A stretch of 46,840 nt of DNA from DATILI01 sp035476635 (GTDB lineage Bacteria > Pseudomonadota > Gammaproteobacteria > Burkholderiales > Burkholderiaceae_C), in NCBI GenBank assembly GCA_035476635.1, contig DATILI010000103.1:1-46840 (forward strand), read 5' to 3'. The notes under the pieces are model-generated. The model saw only the letters and a program-made list of their open reading frames with translations, was not told the DNA's origin and ran no database searches. The position numbers and the translations under genes were made by a program. Positions 1-7,295 of this stretch are shown here, piece by piece (position 1 is the stretch's first letter; every line of letters starts with the position of its first letter).

Positions 1-145
1 CGGGCTGACGATCGCCGTGCACAACGGCAAGCAGCACGTGCCGGTCTACATCACCGACCAGATGGTGGGCCACAAGCTGGGCGAATTCGCCCTGACGCGC
101 ACCTTCAAGGGTCACCCGGCGGACAAAAAAGTCCAGAAGAAATAA
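1..145 (+). CDS. rpsS: 30S ribosomal protein S19, 3' part
   Basis: The window opens inside this gene: reading from base 2 gives 47 residues ending in TAA at 143-145. The visible part has the S19 C-terminal core (VYITDQMVGHKLGEF, then TRTFKGH) and a lysine-rich tail. S19 binds 16S rRNA in the head of the small subunit. The 5' half lies outside the window. It sits 9 nt before rplV, in the usual S10-operon order. Confidence 0.96.
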   Translation, partial: GLTIAVHNGKQHVPVYITDQMVGHKLGEFALTRTFKGHPADKKVQKK

Positions 146-154
146 GGAAAGACC

Positions 155-484
155 ATGGAAACACGTGCAGTCCTCCGGGGCGTCCGTCTGTCGGTCGATA
201 AAGGCCGCCTGGTCGCCGATCTGATTCGCGGCAAGAAAGTGGATCAAGCGCTGAACATTCTGCAATTTACGCAGAAGAAGGCAGCCGTCATCGTCAAGAA
301 GGTTCTGGAGTCGGCGATTGCCAACGCGGAACACAACGACGGTGCCGACATCGACGAACTGAAGGTCAAGACCATCTACGTCGAGCAAGGTGCCACGCTC
401 AAGCGTTTCACCGCGCGCGCCAAAGGCCGCGGCAACCGCATCAGCAAGCCCACGTGCCATGTGTACGTGACGGTCGGCAACTGA
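155..484 (+). CDS. rplV: 50S ribosomal protein L22
   Basis: A 109-residue protein, full length for the family. L22 binds 23S rRNA and its beta-hairpin lines the exit tunnel. The N-terminus METRAVLRGVRLSVDKGRLV and the basic C-terminal stretch FTARAKGRGNRI are typical. The ATG at 155 is preceded by AAGGAAA in the rpsS-rplV gap. It is co-transcribed between rpsS and rpsC. Confidence 0.98.
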   Translation: METRAVLRGVRLSVDKGRLVADLIRGKKVDQALNILQFTQKKAAVIVKKVLESAIANAEHNDGADIDELKVKTIYVEQGATLKRFTARAKGRGNRISKPTCHVYVTVGN

Positions 485-500
485 AAGGCCTGGGAATAAT

Positions 501-1385
501 ATGGGACAGAAAATCCATCCTACCGGCTTCCGCCTCTCGGTGAGCCGCAACTGGGCCAGCCGCTGGTACGCCAACAACCGTGACTTCGCCGGCATGCTGG
601 CTGAAGACATCAAGGTGCGCGAGTACCTGAAGGTCAAGCTCAAGAACGCTTCGGTTTCGCGCGTTCTGATCGAGCGCCCTGCCAAGAGCGCCCGCATCAC
701 GATCTTCTCGGCGCGTCCGGGCGTCGTGATCGGCAAGAAGGGCGAGGACATCGAGAACCTCAAGAAGGAACTCGGTAGGCAACTGGGCGTGCCCGTCGCG
801 GTCAACATCGAGGAAGTGCGCAAGCCCGAAATCGATGCCAAGCTGATTGCCGACTCGATCACCCAGCAGCTCGAAAAGCGCATCATGTTCCGCCGTGCCA
901 TGAAGCGCGCCATGCAAAACGCCATGCGTCTGGGTGCCCAAGGCATCAAGATCATGTCGGCAGGCCGTCTGAATGGCATCGAAATCGCGCGTACCGAGTG
1001 GTACCGCGAAGGCCGCGTGCCGCTTCACACCCTGCGTGCCGATATTGACTACGGCTTCTCCGAAGCCAAGACCACCTACGGCGTCATTGGCGTCAAGGTC
1101 TGGGTCTACAAGGGCGATACGCTGGGCCGTAACGATCTGCCGGCCGTGGAAACCCCGCGTCCGGACGAAGAGCGCCGCCCCCGTGGTCCGCGCCGCGATG
1201 CCCGCCCTGGTGACCGTCCGCCCGCACGCGGCCCGCGTCGTCCGGCAGGTGGCAGCGTGGCTCCGGCCGATGGCAGCGACAAACCCGCAGAAGCAACAGG
1301 TGCCGATGCACCGAAAACTACCGTTAAGCGCGTCCGCAAGGTAGGCGCGCCTGCAGCTCCCGCTGCTGACGGTAAAGGAGAATAA
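501..1385 (+). CDS. rpsC: 30S ribosomal protein S3 with long C-terminal tail
   Basis: S3 sits at the mRNA entry side of the small subunit. MGQKIHPTGFRLSV opens the protein. The type II KH domain shows the GVVIGKKGEDIENL nucleotide-binding loop, and the C-terminal domain follows with RAMKRAMQNAMRLGAQGIK. The core ends near residue 212. After it comes about 80 residues rich in Pro, Arg, Ala and Gly, which makes the protein 294 residues against about 233 in E. coli. Extended S3 tails are known in Burkholderiales. This tail looks disordered and basic and has no recognisable fold. rplP starts 2 nt after the stop, which suggests translational coupling. Confidence 0.98.
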   Translation: MGQKIHPTGFRLSVSRNWASRWYANNRDFAGMLAEDIKVREYLKVKLKNASVSRVLIERPAKSARITIFSARPGVVIGKKGEDIENLKKELGRQLGVPVAVNIEEVRKPEIDAKLIADSITQQLEKRIMFRRAMKRAMQNAMRLGAQGIKIMSAGRLNGIEIARTEWYREGRVPLHTLRADIDYGFSEAKTTYGVIGVKVWVYKGDTLGRNDLPAVETPRPDEERRPRGPRRDARPGDRPPARGPRRPAGGSVAPADGSDKPAEATGADAPKTTVKRVRKVGAPAAPAADGKGE

Positions 1386-1387
1386 CT

Positions 1388-1804
1388 ATGCTGCAACCCG
1401 CTCGTCGCAAATACCGCAAAGAGCAAAAGGGCCGTAACACCGGTATCGCAACCCGTGGCAACACGGTGGCGTTTGGTGATTTCGGTCTGAAGTCCACCGA
1501 TCGCGGTCGCCTCACGGCGCGCCAGATCGAGTCGGCCCGCCGTGCGATCTCCCGTCACGTGAAGCGTGGCGGCCGCATCTGGATCCGGATTTTTCCGGAC
1601 AAGCCGATTTCCCAGAAGCCTGCTGAAGTGCGTATGGGTAACGGCAAGGGCAACCCCGAGTACTACGTGGCCGAAATCCAGCCCGGCAAGGTGCTGTACG
1701 AAATCGTCGGTGTGCCCGAAGAGCTCGCCCGCGAAGCGTTCCGCCTGGCTGCTGCCAAGCTGCCGCTGCGCACCACGTTTGTCAGCCGCATGATCGGCCA
1801 GTAA
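1388..1804 (+). CDS. rplP: 50S ribosomal protein L16
   Basis: A 138-residue protein of standard length. L16 binds 23S rRNA near the A site and helps organise the tRNA-binding face. MLQPARRKYRKEQKGR at the N-terminus and RMGNGKGNPEYYVAEI in the middle are family signatures. The start is 2 nt after rpsC and is served by the AAGGAG at 1375-1380, inside the end of rpsC. Confidence 0.98.
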   Translation: MLQPARRKYRKEQKGRNTGIATRGNTVAFGDFGLKSTDRGRLTARQIESARRAISRHVKRGGRIWIRIFPDKPISQKPAEVRMGNGKGNPEYYVAEIQPGKVLYEIVGVPEELAREAFRLAAAKLPLRTTFVSRMIGQ

Positions 1805-1817
1805 TCAGGAGAATCAC

Positions 1818-2024
1818 ATGAACGCTACTGAACTGCGCAAGAAAGATACTGCCGGCCTGCAAACCGAAGTCAAAGAGCTGCAAAAGGCCCATTTCGGCCT
1901 GCGCATGCAAAAGGCTACGCAGCAACTCAACAACACCGCTACGCTGCGCAGCACGCGCCGCGATATCGCCCGCGCCAAAACGATTCTTGCTGAGAAGCAA
2001 AAAGAATCGTCGGCTACCAAGTAA
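1818..2024 (+). CDS. rpmC: 50S ribosomal protein L29
   Basis: A 68-residue, mostly helical protein that binds 23S rRNA near the exit tunnel and contributes to the docking site for trigger factor and SRP. The N-terminal MNATELRKKD and the later TATLRSTRRDIARAKT match the family. An AGGAG lies just before the ATG. It sits in its normal place between rplP and rpsQ. Confidence 0.97.
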   Translation: MNATELRKKDTAGLQTEVKELQKAHFGLRMQKATQQLNNTATLRSTRRDIARAKTILAEKQKESSATK

Positions 2025-2033
2025 GGAGTGACC

Positions 2034-2303
2034 ATGACGGAAGCTAAAACATCCCTCAAGCGCACCTTGATTGGCAAGGTGGTCAGCGACAAGCGTGCCA
2101 AGACGGTGACGGTGCTGATCGAGCGCCGTGTCAAGCACGAGCTTTACGGCAAGATCGTTGCCAAGTCGAGCAAGTACCACGCCCATGATGAAAAGGGCGA
2201 GTTCCATCTCGGCGACATGATCGAGATCACGGAAAGCAGGCCGATCTCCAAGACCAAGAACTGGGTTGCGACCCGTTTGGTGCAAAAGGCGGCAGCGGTC
2301 TGA
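2034..2303 (+). CDS. rpsQ: 30S ribosomal protein S17
   Basis: An OB-fold primary 16S rRNA-binding protein. The frame stays open to a GTG at 2028, but the ATG at 2034 is the better start because AAGGAG (2023-2028) lies 5 nt upstream. This gives 89 residues. TLIGKVVSDKRAKTVTVLIE and the later GDMIEITESRPISKTK are family hallmarks. It is the last gene of this ribosomal block and a terminator follows. The spc-operon gene rplN, which often comes next in bacteria, is not present downstream. Confidence 0.97.
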   Translation: MTEAKTSLKRTLIGKVVSDKRAKTVTVLIERRVKHELYGKIVAKSSKYHAHDEKGEFHLGDMIEITESRPISKTKNWVATRLVQKAAAV

Positions 2304-2335
2304 CGTTTTCGCAAACCCCAGACTGCAAGCGAATC

Positions 2336-2370
2336 AAAAACGGCCCACAATGTGGGTCGTTTTTGTTTTT
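2336..2370 (+). terminator. Rho-independent terminator after rpsQ
   Basis: The arm AAAAACGGCCCACA (2336-2349) pairs with TGTGGGTCGTTTTT (2351-2364) with one G-T pair. The innermost bases form the small loop. A further T run reaches 2370. It closes the S10 operon 32 nt after the rpsQ stop. Confidence 0.92.
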
Positions 2371-2399
2371 GAACCTCAATTGATGTGAAGGAAGCACCC

Positions 2400-2906
2400 A
2401 TGATCAAAGTCGGAGACACCCTGCCCGCTGGCACCCTGATGGAATATTCCGAGGTGGAAGGCAATGGTTGCAGCATTGGCCCCAATGCCGTGGAGATCAG
2501 CAAGGCCACGGCCGGGAAGACCATCGCCTTGTTTGCCTTGCCCGGCGCTTTCACGCCGACCTGCTCCGCCAAACACGTGCCGGGCTACGTCGAGAAGTTC
2601 AACGAGTTGAAGGCGGCCGGCGTCGATGAAATCTGGTGCGTGAGCGTGAACGACGCTTTCGTGATGGGCGCCTGGGCGCGTGATCAAAAAACAGAAGGCA
2701 AAGTGCGCATGCTCGGCGACGGCAGCGCTGCTTTCGCCCAAGCCACGGGACTGACGTTGGACCTTACGGCCAAGGGCATGGGCGTGCGCAGCAATCGCTA
2801 TTCGATGCTGATCAAGGACGGCAAGGTCACGACCCTGAACGTCGAAGGCCCGGGCAAATTCGAAGTGAGCGACGCCGCCACGATGCTGGCCCAGGCCAAA
2901 GGCTGA
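2400..2906 (+). CDS. Peroxiredoxin, Prx5-like (AhpC/TSA superfamily)
   Basis: A cytosolic thiol peroxidase that would reduce H2O2 or organic peroxides using a thioredoxin- or glutathione-type donor. The motif LPGAFTPTCSAKHVPGY holds the peroxidatic cysteine at residue 55 with the typical Pro and Thr before it. The protein is 168 residues, the normal length for the Prx5 group. There is another ATG at 2385, but GAAGGA just before 2400 favours the second start. It stands alone after the ribosomal terminator and is convergent with the GNAT gene. The donor and exact substrate cannot be told from sequence. Confidence 0.92.
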   Translation: MIKVGDTLPAGTLMEYSEVEGNGCSIGPNAVEISKATAGKTIALFALPGAFTPTCSAKHVPGYVEKFNELKAAGVDEIWCVSVNDAFVMGAWARDQKTEGKVRMLGDGSAAFAQATGLTLDLTAKGMGVRSNRYSMLIKDGKVTTLNVEGPGKFEVSDAATMLAQAKG

Positions 2907-2942
2907 GAGCCGCCTTCGCTCCTTGAGGGGAGATCAAAGCGG

Positions 2943-2966
2943 CCCCCGTGCCTGGCTTGCAGGGGG
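2943..2966. repeat. GC-rich hairpin between convergent genes
   Basis: CCCCC at 2943-2947 and GGGGG at 2962-2966 can pair around a 14-nt loop, between the peroxiredoxin stop and the GNAT stop. There is no T run. The neighbourhood (GCGGCCCCC ... GGGGG) loosely resembles the GC-rich repeat at 17140-17208, so it may be a decayed copy. It could also attenuate transcription from both sides. Confidence 0.35.
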
Positions 2967-2979
2967 TCTGCTGCGGCGC

Positions 2980-3468
2980 TCAAAGGTCGGCTTTGAGATA
3001 GTGCGCACCCGCAATGGGGTTGTGATAGTAGGGCGGAATGTCCGCGAAGCCCAGATCCTCGTAAAGCGCGCGGGCGGCTTCCATATCGTCCAGCGTGTCC
3101 AGCAAGACGCAGTCATAGCCGGCCTGGCGCGCTGCATCGAGGATGGTCTCGACCAGCTGCCGCCCCAGGCCAAAGCCGCGAAATGCCTTGCGCACATACA
3201 GGCGCTTCATTTCGCTGGCGTTCGGATAGTCCACGCTATCGAGCGGTCGCAGCGCACAGCAGCCGGCAAGTGCCCCATCGACAAGGGCAAGGCGCAGCGC
3301 GCCGCGGGGCTCGGCGTACTCGCCGGGGAGCGAGGCGAGTTCTGTCTCGAAATCCTGAAAACACAAGTCCACGCCCAGACCTTCGGCATATTCACGGAAG
3401 ATCTCGCGCGTAGCATCGAGCCCTGGCAGGTCGCCCGGCGTCATGAATTGGATCAGCGGCGCGTTCAA
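2980..3468 (-). CDS. GNAT family N-acetyltransferase
   Basis: A single-domain GCN5-related acetyltransferase of 162 residues. The acetyl-CoA-binding motif A is seen as MKRLYVRKAFRGFGLGRQLV, with the R/Q-x-x-G-x-G loop, and the later ALYEDLGFADIPPYY is the usual end strand and helix. The substrate is unknown. The start is unusual: the first strand (LIQFMTPGD) needs the TTG at 3468, since the next ATG at 3444 would remove it. No clear ribosome-binding site precedes either codon. It is convergent with the peroxiredoxin gene. Confidence 0.88.
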   Translation of the reverse strand: MNAPLIQFMTPGDLPGLDATREIFREYAEGLGVDLCFQDFETELASLPGEYAEPRGALRLALVDGALAGCCALRPLDSVDYPNASEMKRLYVRKAFRGFGLGRQLVETILDAARQAGYDCVLLDTLDDMEAARALYEDLGFADIPPYYHNPIAGAHYLKADL

Positions 3469-3546
3469 ACTTGTCGGAAGAAATGAGGGCCTTGCAGTTT
3501 ATCCGCTTCCGCTGCCGTCGCAAGGCGTTGCGCCTGTGCGCGATGG

Positions 3547-4212
3547 TCAGCCGCCCAGCGTGACAAGCCAGCTCACCAGCGCGGCGCACACGCCGAACAC
3601 CACCGCGGCAACGATCCGCGACTGCGCATCGTCGCGCGAAGCGGCGACAGGCGTGCTCACGAGCTTGTCGCCGTGCAGCATCGGCTTGATCAGGTTTTCC
3701 TTCTTCTTCCAGAGGTAGTACAGGACGGCCGCAATGTGCAGCACGATCAGCGCCAGCAAGATCCACTTGCCCACCCGCTTGTGGTACCAGGTGGCCAGCA
3801 GCCCGTTGGCGGAATCCACGAATTTGTTCAGGGGCCCGGTGAAGGCGATCTCGTCATCGGCGAACAGTCCGGTGCTGACCTGCGCGATCAGGAAGACCAG
3901 CATGGCAAAGACAGAGCCCGCACCCAAGGGGTTATGGCCGACCAGGTGGTCGGGGTGTGCTTGTCCCCGCAGGTATTTGACCAGGCTGCCCGGCGAATAG
4001 ACGAACGAGGCAAAGCGCGACCAACGTCCACCGACCAGACCCCAGGCCACGCGAAACAGCAGCAAGCTCAGCACCGCATAGCCGAATCGTGCGTGCCAGG
4101 GCATCGCGTTGCCGCCGATATTGCCCGTGACCAGCAGGCCGACGACGCAGGCCAAGAGGGCCCAGTGGAAGATACGGGTGGGCAAGTCCCAGACCCTGAC
4201 TTTGTTCTGCAT
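3547..4212 (-). CDS. Cytochrome b561-type membrane protein
   Basis: An integral membrane di-haem cytochrome b of the bacterial/Ni-Fe-hydrogenase b561 family, 221 residues. The N-terminal VWDLPTRIFHWALL carries the first haem histidine. Further histidines in transmembrane segments lie in MPWHARFGY, TWYHKRVGKW and VLHIAAVLYY, so about four haem ligands can be placed. A last hydrophobic segment ends the protein. It is divergent from a periplasmic cytochrome c' gene. This pairing suggests electron exchange between quinol, cytochrome b and cytochrome c', which is inference. The start follows a GAGGGA ribosome-binding site. Confidence 0.9.
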   Translation of the reverse strand: MQNKVRVWDLPTRIFHWALLACVVGLLVTGNIGGNAMPWHARFGYAVLSLLLFRVAWGLVGGRWSRFASFVYSPGSLVKYLRGQAHPDHLVGHNPLGAGSVFAMLVFLIAQVSTGLFADDEIAFTGPLNKFVDSANGLLATWYHKRVGKWILLALIVLHIAAVLYYLWKKKENLIKPMLHGDKLVSTPVAASRDDAQSRIVAAVVFGVCAALVSWLVTLGG

Positions 4213-4231
4213 GTCATTCCCTCGTCAAAAT

Positions 4232-4247
4232 AGATGGTGTACTATCT
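4232..4247. promoter_or_regulatory. Candidate operator in the cytochrome b/c' divergent region
   Basis: AGATGGTGTACTATCT is an imperfect palindrome: the outer AGAT/ATCT and the inner GT/AC are symmetric. It lies 20 nt upstream of the cytochrome b start and about 145 nt from cytochrome c', where a dimeric repressor could act. No regulator gene lies next to it, so its role is speculative. Confidence 0.35.
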
Positions 4248-4390
4248 GTTTGCATTGTGCAGCAACCGGGCTGCGGCCGAAGGATTAGTGAAATCCCTGA
4301 ATCTTTAGTTCCGGCTGAACTTTTCTCTGCAAAAGGCACTCAGCACGGTTTCGGTTCTTAAAAATTTCAACCCACGAAAGAAGCACCTCT

Positions 4391-4846
4391 ATGAAAGCTA
4401 TTGCCTCGTTCGCTCTTGCTGCTGCCGCCGTCACCCTGGCCGCACCGGCCTTTGCGCAGTTCGCCAAGCCGGAAGATGCCATCAAGTACCGCCAAAGCGG
4501 CATGTTCGTGATGGCGCAGCATTTCGGGCGCCTGGGTGCCATGGCCAATGGCCGCATCCCGTTCGACGCCAAGGTGGCTGCCGACAATGCCGACATCGTC
4601 GCCGGCATGTCCAAGCTGCCGTTCGCCGGGTTCGGCCCGGGCACGGACAAGGCCGCGCCCAACAAGGCCAAGGCGGAAATCTGGACCGAGCAGGCCAAGT
4701 TTTCGGAAGGTGCGGACAAGATGCAGGCCGAAGCCGTGAAGTTGGCTGCCGCCGCCAAGACGGGCAACCTGGACACATTGAAAACCGCATTTGGCTCCAT
4801 GGCCGGTACCTGCAAGAGCTGCCACGACGCCTACCGCAGCCAGTAA
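4391..4846 (+). CDS. Cytochrome c' (class II)
   Basis: A periplasmic four-helix-bundle monohaem cytochrome. Residues 1-22 form a signal peptide ending APAFAQ. The haem site CKSCH sits at residues 141-145, close to the C-terminus as is normal for class II. At 151 residues it has standard length. Cytochromes c' bind NO and may protect against it or take part in electron transfer. Divergent pairing with a b561-type cytochrome suggests a shared redox role. A bidirectional terminator follows the stop. Confidence 0.94.
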   Translation: MKAIASFALAAAAVTLAAPAFAQFAKPEDAIKYRQSGMFVMAQHFGRLGAMANGRIPFDAKVAADNADIVAGMSKLPFAGFGPGTDKAAPNKAKAEIWTEQAKFSEGADKMQAEAVKLAAAAKTGNLDTLKTAFGSMAGTCKSCHDAYRSQ

Positions 4847-4866
4847 TCGCCCTTGAGTGAGTCAAA

Positions 4867-4900
4867 AAAACGGCCAAATCCGCAAGGACTTGGCCGTTTT
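4867..4900. terminator. Bidirectional terminator with GCAA tetraloop
   Basis: AAAACGGCCAA pairs with TTGGCCGTTTT. One A-C mismatch follows, then ATCC/GGA pairs close a GCAA (GNRA) loop. Flanking A and T runs make it work on both strands. It sits between the convergent cytochrome c' and TlpA-like genes. Confidence 0.93.
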
Positions 4901-4923
4901 CTCGTGTGGCGGGCCTTGGTGCT

Positions 4924-5424
4924 TCAGACTTCGGCCAGCAGCTTCTCGATGAGCCGGTGCAATTCGGTGAAGTTGGGCTCGCCTACATAGCGCTTCACGA
5001 TGTCGCCGCGCTTGTTCACGATGTACGTCGTAGGCGTGAGGCGCACGTCGCCCCAAGCCTGCGCGATTGCGCCCGTGTTGTCGATGGCCACCTTGAACGG
5101 CAGCTTGCGCGTTTGCGCATAGTTCACCACATAGCTCGGTGGGTCGTAACTCATGGCGACCGCCAGCGTATCGAAGCCCTGGGCCTGGTATTTGTCATAG
5201 GTGGCAATGACCTTGGGCATTTCAGCCACGCAGGTCGTGCAGCTCGTGGCCCAGAAGTTCACCAAGGTAACCTTGCCCTTGAGATCCGCGGTGGTCTTTT
5301 TCGAGCCATCCAGAAGCACGAAAGTGGATTGCGGCGCAGCGTCTTGGCCTGAAGAGAAAAAATAGCCGGCGGCGCCAATGGCCAAAACGGCTACGACAGC
5401 GGCAGCGTACAACGTTCGTTTCAT
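4924..5424 (-). CDS. TlpA/ResA-like membrane-anchored thioredoxin
   Basis: A periplasmic thiol-disulphide oxidoreductase of 166 residues. An uncleaved N-terminal anchor spans about residues 4-22. The thioredoxin fold begins near residue 33. The active site is NFWATSCTTC, with cysteines at 62 and 65, and the cis-proline loop is LTPTTYIV. Such proteins reduce apocytochrome c or other exported cysteines. Two c-type cytochrome genes lie in the window, one immediately next door, which fits a cytochrome-maturation role, though this is inferred. It ends at the shared terminator. Confidence 0.92.
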   Translation of the reverse strand: MKRTLYAAAVVAVLAIGAAGYFFSSGQDAAPQSTFVLLDGSKKTTADLKGKVTLVNFWATSCTTCVAEMPKVIATYDKYQAQGFDTLAVAMSYDPPSYVVNYAQTRKLPFKVAIDNTGAIAQAWGDVRLTPTTYIVNKRGDIVKRYVGEPNFTELHRLIEKLLAEV

Positions 5425-5496
5425 TTCAGAGACTTATTGGAAAGGGCAACAACGCGGATGGACTCCCTGGGAATCCAAAAGTTCGCATTCCGTTGC

Positions 5497-6657
5497 TCAG
5501 GCGATCTTGGCAAGTTCCAGCACCAGCACCTGCGGTAGTTGAGCGCGCAGGCTGCCGCGGCTGACGCGCGTCATGCTGTCGCTCATCCAGCTCGCCATGG
5601 CCAGCGTGTTGGCGTCGCTGGCGATTTCGATCATGGGGAAGTTCGGGTCTTGCTGCAACAGCTCCTGACACAGCGCGTCGAAGCGCGCATCGCGCACGCG
5701 CTCGTCGACGATCAGCATGTGCGGCTGCTCGACCTTGCAGGTACGCACGGCCTGCTCAGGCGAGGCAACGCAGTCGACCAGCAGGCCCATGTTGCCGCAA
5801 ATGTCCGCAATATCGTCGCGCAAGCCTTCATCCGCCGTCACCAGCAGGATTTGATGGCCAGCCAGCGACTTGGATTCACTGGGCATCCACGAATCGGCGC
5901 CCAGGTCCATTTCCACCGCGGTCAAGCCCTCAAGCTGCTTGACGGTCCGCGGAAACTCGATCGTCAAGACGGCCTCGTCGCTGGACTTGACGCGATCCAG
6001 TGCCGCACCGATCGATTGGGCGATCTCTGTCAGCAAATGCCAGCTGAGTTTCTCGAATTCGCCTTCCACTGCCGGGCTGCCAGGCCCGCTGGTGGTGACG
6101 GTTGGGCTCGACTTGAACACCAGCAGGCCGTGCTCGGGCAAGTGCTTGATCTCAAGCGAAACCGTCAGCCGGTGCCCCCGCTCGGAAGCCCAGTCAATAG
6201 CGGCCTCGATCAGGCTGGACAGCAGGCCGGGGTCAACGATGACCTCCACGCGCTTGATCCGCTGCACCAGCTCGATGCCGCGCTGGTGGAAGAACTGGTG
6301 GCGCTCGGCCAGCGCCTGCTTGACGATGGCGTCCAGGGCCAGGCGTTCATGGGACTGCCGCAGGCGACCGCGCGAAAGCCGGGCGAGTTGCTGGCTCTGC
6401 ATGGCAACGCGCCGTGCGGTTTCGATGGCGCCGCTCAGTTCCTGGACCTGCGCCCTGGAGATCTTGCCGGTGGAGATCAGGTCATGCACGATGCGCTGCA
6501 TGTCTGCCAGCGGCTCCGACAGCTGCAGGCCGATGACGCCGGCCAGCACATAGTCCGGACGCTCCCGGTGCACGGGTTTGGCCGTCAATTCCGTGCCGAC
6601 GTTCGCCGCCGTGAGCGACGCCGGCACAGTGGGTGAAAATCGATGGTCAGATCCCAT
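5497..6657 (-). CDS. Degenerate two-component-like protein (kinase core plus pseudo-receiver)
   Basis: A 386-residue soluble protein that I can only place by architecture. Residues about 45-130 are a helical segment like a HisKA dimerisation region, but no HELRTP-type box is seen. Residues about 135-245 resemble an HATPase fold: LIEAAIDWASERG aligns with the N-box but lacks the Asn, and no glycine boxes follow. Residues about 265-386 look like a receiver domain (ILLVTADEGLRDDI, then HMLIVDERV) with one of the usual acidic pair missing. It is therefore probably an inactive scaffold or sensor. The ATG follows AGAGG. It is downstream of the thioredoxin-fold gene on the same strand, 152 nt away. 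Confidence 0.6.
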   Translation of the reverse strand: MGSDHRFSPTVPASLTAANVGTELTAKPVHRERPDYVLAGVIGLQLSEPLADMQRIVHDLISTGKISRAQVQELSGAIETARRVAMQSQQLARLSRGRLRQSHERLALDAIVKQALAERHQFFHQRGIELVQRIKRVEVIVDPGLLSSLIEAAIDWASERGHRLTVSLEIKHLPEHGLLVFKSSPTVTTSGPGSPAVEGEFEKLSWHLLTEIAQSIGAALDRVKSSDEAVLTIEFPRTVKQLEGLTAVEMDLGADSWMPSESKSLAGHQILLVTADEGLRDDIADICGNMGLLVDCVASPEQAVRTCKVEQPHMLIVDERVRDARFDALCQELLQQDPNFPMIEIASDANTLAMASWMSDSMTRVSRGSLRAQLPQVLVLELAKIA

Positions 6658-6740
6658 TCAAAAGAAACCTCTGCAAGCGCTGTCCTCAAATAATTGTGCC
6701 TGTCCGCATCTGCGCCGTTGCAACGCTCAATGGGAATCGC

Positions 6741-6768
6741 GAACCTTTGAGTTTAGCTACAAAGGTTC
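6741..6768. repeat. Perfect 9-bp inverted repeat
   Basis: GAACCTTTG (6741-6749) and CAAAGGTTC (6760-6768) flank a 10-nt AT-rich spacer in the 152-nt gap between the thioredoxin-fold gene and the degenerate kinase gene. There is no T run on the minus strand, so it is more like an operator or a 3'-end hairpin than an intrinsic terminator. Confidence 0.5.
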
Positions 6769-6809
6769 ATGATTCGCCTGAGTGTGATGGACCACTGATT
6801 AAAGCGCAT

Positions 6810-7295
6810 TCACGCCTTGTCATACAACTTTTTTCGCGCGCCCGCCAAAGCTTCGTGCAGATAGTGCCCGTAGAAGTCCGGCACGGCAATTCCCAAGATG
6901 CGCGGCGCGAGCTCCTCGCCCTCGGCGCCGAAAAACAGGACTGTCGGTGTGAAAGCGGCTTTCCAGCGTTGAGCCAGTTTTGCGCCGGTCGCAGATTCAC
7001 CGGAGAAGCCGCGAATGACAGACCGATCGTCCGTGACATCGATCTGCCACGCATGCAACCCTTCGGCGCGCATCGGCAGGAGGTAGTTTCGGCGCACCAG
7101 CTCGCAATAGGGGCAGCCGGCCAGGCTGACCAGCAGCACCAGCGGTTCCCGCTGGCTGGCCGCCGCTTTCGCCGCGGCCTGCAGCGAAGCGGGCACCGGC
7201 AAGGCGGTGTCGCGCGCCAGCACAGGCCAGGCCAGTGTTGCCGAGCCGGCTGCCAGCCAGCCGGCAAACCGGCGCCGCGCGAGAAATGAGGTCAT
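6810..7295 (-). CDS. Exported thioredoxin-fold protein (SoxW/DsbC-like)
   Basis: A 161-residue protein with an N-terminal signal (RRRFAGWLAAGSATLAWPVLA) whose paired arginines hint at Tat or Sec export. The thioredoxin active site is SLAGCPYCELVRR, and a proline loop follows at FTPTVLFFGAEGEEL. CPYC is glutaredoxin-like in sequence, but the surrounding fold looks like single-domain periplasmic thiol proteins. Its ATG overlaps the stop of the hydrolase gene (7292-7295, ATGA), so it is translated as the third gene of that operon. Its role with a CoA-transferase and hydrolase is not obvious. Confidence 0.8.
   Translation of the reverse strand: MTSFLARRRFAGWLAAGSATLAWPVLARDTALPVPASLQAAAKAAASQREPLVLLVSLAGCPYCELVRRNYLLPMRAEGLHAWQIDVTDDRSVIRGFSGESATGAKLAQRWKAAFTPTVLFFGAEGEELAPRILGIAVPDFYGHYLHEALAGARKKLYDKA

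Noticed and set aside
5425..5496. Possible terminator in the gap between the TlpA-like gene and the pseudo-kinase gene
   Set aside because: Only short, interrupted complementary stretches are present and no T run is seen, so I do not annotate one.
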